Assembly: GCA_019115845.1 (NCBI GenBank)
Contig: DXCU01000091.1
Location: 1 to 64,000, forward strand
DNA from: Candidatus Rubneribacter avistercoris
Lineage (GTDB): Bacteria; Actinomycetota; Coriobacteriia; Coriobacteriales; Eggerthellaceae
Length of the DNA stretch: 64,000 bases
Direction of reading: 5' to 3'
Shown here: one piece after another, positions 9,086-16,591 of the stretch
Numbering within the stretch: the first letter of the stretch is position 1
How the letters are laid out: each line of letters begins with the position of its first letter
The notes under the pieces: generated by a model
Seen by the model: only the letters and a program-made list of their open reading frames with translations
The model's database searches: none
What the model was told of the DNA's origin: nothing
Made by a program: the position numbers and the translations under genes

Positions 9086-10159
9086 ATGCAGGACACCGAC
9101 ATGCGCGAGAAGCTGGTCAAGATCATCGAAGCCTACGAGGAGCTGCAGGCCAAGATGGGCGATCCGGCCGTCCTCGCCGACCAGAAAGAATACAACCGCC
9201 TGGCCAAGGAGTACGCCGACCAGGGGCCGCTTGCCAAGAGGGCCCGCGAGTACGTGCAGGCGGCCGACGACCTGGCCGCGGCCAAGGAGATGCTCGACGA
9301 TCCCGATATGAAGGAGTTCGCCCAAGAGGAGATCGCGGGCATAGAGGAGCGCCTGCCGCAGCTGGAGGAGGACATCAAGTTCATGCTCATTCCGGCCGAT
9401 CCGGCCGACGAGAAGGACATCATCGTGGAGATCCGTGCGGCCGCCGGCGGCGATGAGGCGGCCATTTTCGCGGGCGACCTGTACAAGATGTACGAGCGAT
9501 TCGCCTCCGCCCAGGGCTGGAGGACCGAGACGATGGACGTGTCGCCCTCCGAGGCGGGCGGCTACAAGGAGATCCAGTTCAAGGTGAAGGGCGATCATGT
9601 GTACTCGGTCATGAAGTTCGAAAGCGGCGTGCACCGCGTTCAGCGCGTGCCCAAGACCGAGAGCCAGGGCCGCATCCACACCTCCACGGCCACGGTGGCG
9701 GTGCTGCCCGAGGCCGACGAGGTGGAGGTGGAGATCAACGAAAGCGACCTGCGCATCGACGTGTATCGCGCCGGCGGCCCGGGTGGGCAGTGCGTGAACA
9801 CCACCGACTCGGCCGTGCGCATCACGCACCTGCCCACGGGGCTGGTGGTGCAGTCGCAGGACCAGAAGTCGCAGCTGCAGAACAAGATAGCGGCCATGGC
9901 CGTTCTGCGCGCGCGCCTCTACGAGAAGATGCTCGCCGAGCAGCAGGCCGCCGAGGGCGCCGAGCGCCTGGCGCAGATCGGGTCGGGCGACCGCTCGGAG
10001 AAGATCCGCACCTACAACGGGCCGCAGGACCGCGTGACCGACCATCGCATCGGATTCAACGCCACCTACAACGGCGTGCTTCTGGGCGACAACCTGGGGG
10101 ACGTGATCACCGCGCTGCAGGCCGCCGACCGAGCCGCCAAGCTGGAAGCGGCGGTGTAG
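9086..10159 (+). CDS. prfA: Peptide chain release factor 1
   Basis: The 357-aa protein has the universal GGQ motif in GGPGGQCVNTT (residues 231-240) and the class-1 release factor tripeptide as PKT (residues 189-191). A PxT tripeptide identifies RF1 (UAA/UAG) rather than RF2, which has SPF. It hydrolyses peptidyl-tRNA at stop codons on the ribosome. The glutamine of GGQ is the substrate of PrmC, encoded next. Length and start are standard. Confidence 0.97.
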   Translation: MQDTDMREKLVKIIEAYEELQAKMGDPAVLADQKEYNRLAKEYADQGPLAKRAREYVQAADDLAAAKEMLDDPDMKEFAQEEIAGIEERLPQLEEDIKFMLIPADPADEKDIIVEIRAAAGGDEAAIFAGDLYKMYERFASAQGWRTETMDVSPSEAGGYKEIQFKVKGDHVYSVMKFESGVHRVQRVPKTESQGRIHTSTATVAVLPEADEVEVEINESDLRIDVYRAGGPGGQCVNTTDSAVRITHLPTGLVVQSQDQKSQLQNKIAAMAVLRARLYEKMLAEQQAAEGAERLAQIGSGDRSEKIRTYNGPQDRVTDHRIGFNATYNGVLLGDNLGDVITALQAADRAAKLEAAV

Positions 10160-10195
10160 CGGGCTTCGCAGGCCGTCCGGTCTGCGAAACCCGCT
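10158..10195 (+). terminator. Hairpin overlapping the prfA stop codon
   Basis: AGCGGGCTTCGCAG pairs with CTGCGAAACCCGCT apart from one mismatch, around a 10-nt loop. It has no T-tract, so it may be an attenuating or RNA-stabilising structure before prmC. Confidence 0.45.
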
Positions 10196-10410
10196 CGATT
10201 CTGCGGGCGCCGGGGACGCGCCTTCGCGTGACCCCGGGCCTCGCGCGCATCGAAGCACGCGTCGCTTTCGGGGTCCCGCTCGCTCGGCATGCCCCGGCGT
10301 CTTTTGCCTGTTTGCCGCGCCAATCCATGGCGGCGCTGCGCCAACCTGCGGCTTTGCCGATTTGCGATTTTGCCAACCTGTGACGTTATCGACCTGCGAG
10401 GTTCGAATCC

Positions 10411-11478
10411 ATGGCTGAAAACGACATCTGGACCATCAGGACCGCCTTGGAGTGGACGGTCGGCTATCTTGGGCGCAAGGGGGACGAAAGCCCCCGGCTT
10501 TCGGCCGAATGGCTGCTGTCGGAGGCGTGCGGGCTTTCGCGCATAGGGCTGTACGCGGATTTCGACCGTCCGCTGTCGATGGGCGAGCGCGACGCCCTGC
10601 GCGGCTTCGTGACGCGTCGCGGCAGAGGGGAGCCTTTGCAGTACATCACCGGCGAGGTGGGCTTTCGGCACATCGTGGTGAAGGTGCGCCCCGGCGTGCT
10701 CATTCCCCGTCCCGAAACCGAGGTGCTGGTGAGCGAGGCGCTGGCCCTGCTGCCCGCCCCGCCTCGCCGCGTGGCCGCCGATTCGATGCCCGACGATCCC
10801 TCACCGGTTGCGGACGGGGCGAGGGAGGAGGGCGCTCCGGAGGAGCCGGAAGGCGGCGCTCGGGGCGCCTTCGGCGCGAAGCCCGCTTCCGGACCGGCCG
10901 AGGGCGGCGAGGCGCCTGCGGACGAGGGGTCGCCTGCGAAAAGCGAGGCGCCCGCCCTCCTCGTGGCCGACATCTGCACGGGCTCTGGATGCATCGCCTG
11001 CTCCCTGGCCAGCGAGCATCCCCTTGCGCGCGTGGTGGCCACCGACGTGGCGCCCGAGGCCGTGGCGCTCGCGCGCGAGAACGCGGCGGCGCTCGGGTTG
11101 GACGAACGCGTTTGCGTGGTGGAGTGCGACCTGGGCGAGGGCGTGGACCCGGCGCTGATGGGCCGGCTCGACCTCGTGGTGTCGAATCCGCCCTACGTGC
11201 CCTCCTCCGTGCTGGCCGACATCCCGCGCGAGGTGACGGACTTCGAGCCCGCGCTCGCCCTCGACGGCGGTGCGGACGGCCTGGACGTGCTTCGCCGCCT
11301 GCTGCCGTGGTGCGCTTGCGCGCTCAAACCGGGCGGCGGCGCGGCCTTCGAGTTGCACGAGACGTGCTTGGACGAGGCTGCGCGCCTGGCCGAGGAAGCC
11401 GGCTTCGAGGGGGCGCGTGTCGTTTGCGACCTGGCTGGCCGTCCCCGTGTGCTCGTGATTCGCAAGCCGGTCGGGTGA
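10411..11478 (+). CDS. prmC: Release factor glutamine N5-methyltransferase with a low-complexity insertion
   Basis: The 355-aa protein has the PrmC N-terminal helical domain (residues 1-115) and a class-I SAM methyltransferase domain with DICTGSGCIA and catalytic NPPY (259-262). It methylates the GGQ glutamine of release factors, consistent with prfA directly upstream. Residues about 117-180 are a Gly/Ala/Pro/Glu-rich segment inserted exactly at the domain linker. Typical PrmC is about 280 aa, so the excess is this linker. The insert looks disordered and may be dispensable. Confidence 0.93.
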   Translation: MAENDIWTIRTALEWTVGYLGRKGDESPRLSAEWLLSEACGLSRIGLYADFDRPLSMGERDALRGFVTRRGRGEPLQYITGEVGFRHIVVKVRPGVLIPRPETEVLVSEALALLPAPPRRVAADSMPDDPSPVADGAREEGAPEEPEGGARGAFGAKPASGPAEGGEAPADEGSPAKSEAPALLVADICTGSGCIACSLASEHPLARVVATDVAPEAVALARENAAALGLDERVCVVECDLGEGVDPALMGRLDLVVSNPPYVPSSVLADIPREVTDFEPALALDGGADGLDVLRRLLPWCACALKPGGGAAFELHETCLDEAARLAEEAGFEGARVVCDLAGRPRVLVIRKPVG

Positions 11479-11546
11479 TCCTGCCCGCGTGGAGCGCCTT
11501 CGGCGAAGGCTCGCTCGGCCCGCATGCCGGCCCCCGCCTCCCTTCG

Positions 11547-11558
11547 CTGCGCTATACT
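11547..11558 (+). promoter_or_regulatory. priA promoter -10 (probable leaderless start)
   Basis: CTGCGCTATACT ends 7 nt before the priA ATG, which would place transcription initiation at or next to the start codon. There is no Shine-Dalgarno sequence in the 7-nt gap. Confidence 0.55.
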
Positions 11559-11565
11559 GGTTGCC

Positions 11566-13896
11566 ATGAAGCTCGCATCGGTCATCCTCGACATACCCAC
11601 CCAGGCGCTCGACGCGCCGTACACCTATGCCGTGCCGCCGGATGGCGGCGAGGGCGACCTGCCCATAGAGGTGGGCTGCGCGGCGCTCGTGCCGTTCGGG
11701 GCGCGACGGGCGGTGGGATTCGTGATCGGCATCGAAGAGCGCGCCGAGGGCGACTGGCCAGACGGCCTTGATCCCGCCAAGCTCAAGGGCATCGTGCGCG
11801 CGGTGAGCCGCCCGTACTTCGACGAGGAGGGCGCGGCGTGCGCGCGGTGGCTCTCGGAGCGCTACGTGGCGCCGCTTTCCTCGTGCGTGCGCCTGTTCAC
11901 GCCGCCGGGCGGCGTGCCGCGCATGGTGCGCTCGCGCGAGGGCTACTGGCGTCTGGAGGAGCCGGCCGTGGGGGAGGTGGACGACCGCTGGGTGGTGCCC
12001 GGCCCGGCGTTTACGGAGTTCGAGCCGCGCAGGAACGCGGTCAAGCAGGCGTCCATCGTGGAAGCTTTGCGCGCGGGCGAGCTGCGCGTGGCGGAGCTGG
12101 CAGCCGAGTTCGGCGCGGTGTCGGGCGCGGTGAGCGCGCTTGAGAAGAAGGGCGTCGTGCGCGTGGAGCATCGCCGCCGCCTGCGCGGCGTGCCCGGAGG
12201 CGGGCACGCGCGTCCCGAGGGCGGCGGGTTCTCGCCCAGCTCCAAGCCTCCGCTCACGGCGGGCCAGGCCGCCGCCCTTGCAGCCATCGACGCGGCGCGG
12301 GAGCGTGGTGCGGGCGAGGTCGTGGTGGTGGACGGCGTCACGGGATCGGGCAAGACCGAGGTGTACCTCCAGGCCATCGAGGCGGCGCTGGCCGCCGGGC
12401 GCACGGCATGCGTGCTCGTGCCCGAGATCTCGCTCACGCCGCAGACCGTGGGACGCTTCCGCGGGCGCTTCGGGAACACGGTGGCCGTCATGCACTCGCG
12501 CATGAGCCAGGGCGAGCGCTACGACCAGTGGGACTTCATCCGCAGCGGCCAGGCGCGCGTTGTCGTCGGCGCCCGCAGCGCGCTGTTCACCCCGCTTGCC
12601 AACGTGGGGCTCATCGTCATCGACGAGGAGCACGAAGGCTCCTACAAGCAGGACAGCGCCCCGCGCTACCGCGCCCGCGACGTGGCCGTGTGGATGGCGC
12701 GGCGCGCGGGCGCGGCGGTGGTGCTGGGCAGCGCGACGCCCTCCATCGAGACGCTGCACGCCTGCGCGAAGGACGCCGCATGGCATCGGGTGGAGCTTCC
12801 CGAGCGCGCCAACGGCCGGCCGCTTCCCGAGGTGCGCGTCGTCGACATGGCCAAGGAGTTCTCCGGCGGGTCGCGCTCCATGTTCTCCGGCGCGCTCTCC
12901 CGGGCGCTTGCCGAGGAGCTTGCGGCCGGGCGCAAGGCGGTGCTTCTGCTCAACCAGCGCGGGTTCGCGAAGTTCCTTTTGTGCCGGGAGTGCGGGTTCG
13001 TGCCCGAGTGCCCGTCGTGCTCCACCTCGCTCACGTTCCACGAGCGCGGCAACTTCCTCATCTGCCACCACTGCGGGCACCGCGTGGGCGCGCCGCCCGT
13101 GTGCCCGGAGTGCGGCAGCCCCTACCTGAAACGGTTCGGCGCGGGCACCCAGCGCGTGGAAGCCGATCTTCGCGTGCTTTTGGATGAGGCGCCCGGCGTG
13201 GGGCCGGGGGTGCCCATCGTGCGCATGGACGCCGACACCACGTCCGGAAAGGGCGCCCACCAGCGGCTTTTGGAGGAGTTCGCAGCGTGCGGGGCGGCGG
13301 TGCTGCTCGGCACGCAGATGATAGCGAAGGGCCTGGACTTCGAGGACGTCACGCTTGTGGGCGTCATCAACGCCGACACCATGCTGAAGCTGCCCGACTA
13401 TCGCGCCGCCGAGCGCACGTTCGCGCTTGTGGAGCAGGTGGCGGGCCGTGCGGGCCGCGCCGAGCTTCCGGGGCGCGTGCTCGTGCAGACCTACGAGGCC
13501 GCCTCCGCGCCCATCCGCGCCGCCGCGGCCCACGACCGGGCGCTCTTCCTGCGCGACGAGCTGCCCAAACGCCGCCTTCTGGGCTATCCGCCCTATGTGC
13601 GCATGGCCAACGTCCTTCTGTGGGGCAAGGACGAGCCTGCGGTGCGCCGCGCGGCCGGCGAGATGCAGCAGGAGCTTGCGCGCGTCGTGCGCGACTTCGG
13701 CGGCGAGGGATGGACGGTGCTGCCCGCCGTGCCGTGCGTGCTCGCGAAGCTGCGCGGCACGTACCGTTGGCACGTGGTGGTGAAGTGCCCGGCCGACGCC
13801 GACCTCTCCCGCGCGCTTGTGCCGCTGTTCCGCCACCGCAAACCGGACAAGCTGGTCAACGTTGCCGTGGACGTGGACCCCGACGATTTGCTGTAG
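11566..13896 (+). CDS. priA: Primosomal protein N' (replication restart helicase)
   Basis: The 776-aa superfamily-2 helicase has Walker A GSGKTEVYL (about residue 260), a DEEH box (VIDEEHEGSYKQD), and a zinc-binding insert with paired CxxC motifs (CRECGFVPECPSC ... CHHCG ... CPECGS, about 470-520). PriA recognises stalled or repaired forks and reloads the replicative helicase. I moved the start from 11524 to ATG 11566, where the conserved N-terminal DNA-binding domain begins (MKLASVILDIPTQALD). The -10 hexamer 7 nt upstream suggests a leaderless mRNA. Confidence 0.95.
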   Translation: MKLASVILDIPTQALDAPYTYAVPPDGGEGDLPIEVGCAALVPFGARRAVGFVIGIEERAEGDWPDGLDPAKLKGIVRAVSRPYFDEEGAACARWLSERYVAPLSSCVRLFTPPGGVPRMVRSREGYWRLEEPAVGEVDDRWVVPGPAFTEFEPRRNAVKQASIVEALRAGELRVAELAAEFGAVSGAVSALEKKGVVRVEHRRRLRGVPGGGHARPEGGGFSPSSKPPLTAGQAAALAAIDAARERGAGEVVVVDGVTGSGKTEVYLQAIEAALAAGRTACVLVPEISLTPQTVGRFRGRFGNTVAVMHSRMSQGERYDQWDFIRSGQARVVVGARSALFTPLANVGLIVIDEEHEGSYKQDSAPRYRARDVAVWMARRAGAAVVLGSATPSIETLHACAKDAAWHRVELPERANGRPLPEVRVVDMAKEFSGGSRSMFSGALSRALAEELAAGRKAVLLLNQRGFAKFLLCRECGFVPECPSCSTSLTFHERGNFLICHHCGHRVGAPPVCPECGSPYLKRFGAGTQRVEADLRVLLDEAPGVGPGVPIVRMDADTTSGKGAHQRLLEEFAACGAAVLLGTQMIAKGLDFEDVTLVGVINADTMLKLPDYRAAERTFALVEQVAGRAGRAELPGRVLVQTYEAASAPIRAAAAHDRALFLRDELPKRRLLGYPPYVRMANVLLWGKDEPAVRRAAGEMQQELARVVRDFGGEGWTVLPAVPCVLAKLRGTYRWHVVVKCPADADLSRALVPLFRHRKPDKLVNVAVDVDPDDLL

Positions 13897-14010
13897 GACG
13901 CCGGGCGCGCGATGCGGGCGCATTTCGTGAAGGATCGGCGCGCCGGGCGCAGTGCTGGGCGTTGCCGCATGCGCCGCCGTGCCCGGCTTGGCTGCGCCGG
14001 GCCGCCGCGA

Positions 14011-14964
14011 TCACCCGATGCCGCAGACCAGCGACACAATAGGCATGGTGGCCACCGAGACGAGCGTGGTGAGGGCCACCGCTCGCGTGATGAGCAGGTA
14101 ACGGTCTTTGTTGTACAGCAAAGCCAGCATGGCGGCCATGCTCACCGTAGGCGCCGAGAGGTTCACCATGCAGGTGATGAGCAGGTATTCGTTTCCTATG
14201 ACCTGCTTGAGCGCCAGCATGGCGACGATGGGGATGATGAGCATTTTGAGCAAGATGAACAGGTTGAGCCGCACATCGCAGAACAGCTCGCGGGGCTTGA
14301 TGTCGGCGAACGAGGCGCCGATGAGGATCATGGCGAGCGGTGCGGACAGGTCGCCCACCATCGAGACGGGTTCGGCCAGAACGTAGGGCAGTTCGACTCC
14401 TCCCAGGTACAGTGCGAGCGCGATCACGCACGCTGCCATGCCCGGGTTCGCCAGTTGGCGCGCGAACGCGGCGGCCTTTCGCGCAAAGCCCTGCTGCGGC
14501 GCAGGCGCGCCGTCTGCTCTTTTCGAGATGACGGCGATGGCGTAGGAGTACAGGAAAAAGCCCGCAGGTATGAGGAAGAGCACCATGTAGAAGGCCGCGT
14601 CGGGGCCGTAGGCGTTCGAAATGAGGGGCAGGCCGATGAACGATACGTTGGTCTCCACGAACATGAGGTTCACCGCACCGTGCTCGGCTTTCGGGTAGTG
14701 CAGCAGGAGGGGTAGAAGCGATCCGATGAGCGCCATGAACGCGAGCATGGCTACGAACACGCCGAAGCAGAAGGCGAGGTCGAGCGGAGGGATGCGCTCG
14801 GTCGCGCTCGCGGCGCCGGATATGACAAGCGCCGGGCACGCCACGTTCATGACCAGCGACGAGAGCTCGCGTTGGTTGTCCTCGGTGACGATGCGCGCCC
14901 TGCGCAGGACGACCCCGAGGACCATCATGACGAAGAACACGATCATCTGCTGCAAGACCACCAT
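14011..14964 (-). CDS. AEC (auxin efflux carrier) family permease
   Basis: The 317-aa membrane protein has about ten hydrophobic segments in the two-half layout of the AEC family. Features include the N-terminal MIVFFVMMVLGVVLRRARIV with a following SLVMNVACPALVISG, and the C-terminal NLSAPTVSMAAMLALLYN. Bacterial AEC members export or import small carboxylates such as malate or malonate; the substrate here is unknown. It is monocistronic, convergent with priA and divergent from rpoD. Confidence 0.85.
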   Translation of the reverse strand: MVVLQQMIVFFVMMVLGVVLRRARIVTEDNQRELSSLVMNVACPALVISGAASATERIPPLDLAFCFGVFVAMLAFMALIGSLLPLLLHYPKAEHGAVNLMFVETNVSFIGLPLISNAYGPDAAFYMVLFLIPAGFFLYSYAIAVISKRADGAPAPQQGFARKAAAFARQLANPGMAACVIALALYLGGVELPYVLAEPVSMVGDLSAPLAMILIGASFADIKPRELFCDVRLNLFILLKMLIIPIVAMLALKQVIGNEYLLITCMVNLSAPTVSMAAMLALLYNKDRYLLITRAVALTTLVSVATMPIVSLVCGIG

Positions 14965-15012
14965 CGCAAGCTCCCTCCCTGCGCTTTGCGCGATCCGGAC
15001 CGCGCAAAGACC

Positions 15013-15018
15013 ATTCTA
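15013..15018 (-). promoter_or_regulatory. -10 element for the AEC permease
   Basis: The minus strand reads TGCGCTAGAATGG, an exact instance of the recurrent element, about 49 nt upstream of the ATG. Confidence 0.6.
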
Positions 15019-15235
15019 GCGCAGGTTCGGAGGGGGAGGGCCGATTGCGGGTCCGCTTTGGGCGAGGGACCCCGATGCTGCCAGCAGGCGCGGAGTCCGG
15101 CGCTGCCAGCGGGTGACACCGATGGCGGGCCGGAGGCTGCGGCCCGCAGCCTCCGTGGGCGGGGGCAGGAGACATGCGGAAGGCTTGCAGGCGTGATCGG
15201 CTGCAAGCTTGGCTTCTCGCGCCCCGATTTTATGG

Positions 15236-15241
15236 TATAGT
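15236..15241 (+). promoter_or_regulatory. -10 element for rpoD
   Basis: TATAGT preceded by TGG (extended -10), with a leader of about 70 nt before the GTG start. Confidence 0.55.
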
Positions 15242-15316
15242 GTTCTGCTGTATCTTTGCGCCCGTTGCGTGCCTCGCGCATGCTCGTGCGCCCGTCCTGT
15301 CGGAAAGGAAGACCAC

Positions 15317-16543
15317 GTGGTCCGAGCCCCGAAGAAACAAGCGAACGATCAAGCGAACGCCCCGATTGAATCCGAGGAGATGCTGGAAGACGACGCGATG
15401 GACGCCGAGCCCGACGTGGGCGCGTCCGACACGCTGGACGACGACAAGCTGGACGGCGCCCTGTCAGACGATGGCTCCGAAGGGGAGGACCTTCTCGAAG
15501 GCATTCCCGAGGAGGAGCTCAAGGCTGCCAGCGACGTGCAGCTTCCCAAGGTGGGAGGCAAAAGCGCCCGCGTTCGGTCGTCGCTTCGCAAGCGCAGCGC
15601 CGACGCTGGCGTGACCATGCTCACGGGCGACCCGGTGCGCATGTACCTCAAAGAGATCGGCAAAGTGCCCCTGCTCACGGCCGCCGAGGAGATAGACCTG
15701 GCCATGAAGATAGAGGCCGGCGTGGCCGCCATGGAGGAATTGGACAAGGCCGAGGACGAGGGCATAGAGCTTGAGCGCCGCGAGAAGCGCCGCCTCTCGC
15801 GCATCGAGCAGGTGGGCTTGGACGCCAAGCAGCAGCTCATCGAGGCGAACCTGCGCCTGGTGGTGTCCATAGCCAAGCGCTACGTGGGCCGCGGCATGCT
15901 CTTCCTCGACCTCATCCAGGAGGGCAACCTGGGACTTATCCGCGCGGTGGAGAAGTTCGACTACACGAAGGGCTTCAAGTTCTCCACGTACGCCACCTGG
16001 TGGATCCGCCAGGCCATCACGCGCGCCATCGCCGATCAGGCCCGCACCATCCGCATCCCCGTGCACATGGTGGAGACCATCAACAAGCTCGTGCGCATCC
16101 AGCGACAGCTTCTGCAGGAGCTGGGCCGCGAGCCAACGCCGGAGGAGATCGGCAAGGAGATGGGCTTGCCGCCGGAGCGCGTGCGCGAGATCCAGAAGAT
16201 CAGCCAGGAGCCGGTGTCGCTTGAGACGCCCATCGGCGAGGAGGAGGACTCCCAGCTGGGCGACTTCATCGAGGACGACGCCGCCGTGGTGCCGCCCGAC
16301 GCCGCCTCGTTCAGCATGCTGCAGGAGCAGCTGAGCAAGGTGCTCGACGGCTTGGCCGAGCGCGAGCGCAAGGTGATCAGCCTGCGCTTCGGCCTGGAAG
16401 ACGGCCATCCGCGCACGCTCGAGGAGGTGGGGCGCGAGTTCGGCGTCACGCGCGAGAGGATCCGCCAGATCGAGAGCAAGACGCTCGCGAAGCTGCGGCA
16501 TCCGTCCCGGTCCTCGAAGTTGAAGGACTATCTGGAAGACTGA
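15317..16543 (+). CDS. rpoD: RNA polymerase primary sigma factor
   Basis: The 408-aa sigma-70 has an acidic N-terminal region (about 1-95), region 1.2 ([17 protein letters not shown]), region 2 with the -10-melting core ([33 protein letters not shown]), region 3, and region 4 HTH ([21 protein letters not shown]). It directs housekeeping transcription. I chose GTG 15317 because GGAAAGGAAG ends about 5 nt upstream; the ORF-track start adds 36 residues of untypical Cys-rich sequence. A strong hairpin follows the stop codon. Confidence 0.95.
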   Translation: MVRAPKKQANDQANAPIESEEMLEDDAMDAEPDVGASDTLDDDKLDGALSDDGSEGEDLLEGIPEEELKAASDVQLPKVGGKSARVRSSLRKRSADAGVTMLTGDPVRMYLKEIGKVPLLTAAEEIDLAMKIEAGVAAMEELDKAEDEGIELERREKRRLSRIEQVGLDAKQQLIEANLRLVVSIAKRYVGRGMLFLDLIQEGNLGLIRAVEKFDYTKGFKFSTYATWWIRQAITRAIADQARTIRIPVHMVETINKLVRIQRQLLQELGREPTPEEIGKEMGLPPERVREIQKISQEPVSLETPIGEEEDSQLGDFIEDDAAVVPPDAASFSMLQEQLSKVLDGLAERERKVISLRFGLEDGHPRTLEEVGREFGVTRERIRQIESKTLAKLRHPSRSSKLKDYLED

Positions 16544-16546
16544 CGG

Positions 16547-16572
16547 GTTCGCCGGCCGTAGGGCCGGCGAAC
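16547..16572 (+). terminator. rpoD terminator hairpin
   Basis: A perfect 11-bp stem (GTTCGCCGGCC / GGCCGGCGAAC) with a 4-nt loop, starting 3 nt after the rpoD stop. Only TTG follows, so it is a weak T-tract type. Confidence 0.65.
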
Positions 16573-16591
16573 TTGCGTGAAGGGCCCTTTT

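Larger units (their letters stand above)
14965..15316. other. Divergent AEC / rpoD intergenic region
   Basis: 352 bases with no supported gene. It contains the AEC -10, the rpoD -10, two near-copies of GCTGCCAGC(A/G)GG about 33 bp apart, and a perfect 11-bp palindromic hairpin at 15131-15155 (CGGAGGCTGCG, loop GCC). Confidence 0.55.

Noticed and set aside
10801-13923. 1040-aa ORF on the minus strand
   Set aside because: It is the antisense shadow of prmC/priA. It has no recognisable domain, and His/Arg-rich composition typical of reversed high-GC coding sequence.
15209-15316. N-terminal extension of RpoD in the ORF track
   Set aside because: It includes the promoter -10, is Cys-rich and untypical, and the Shine-Dalgarno points to GTG 15317.
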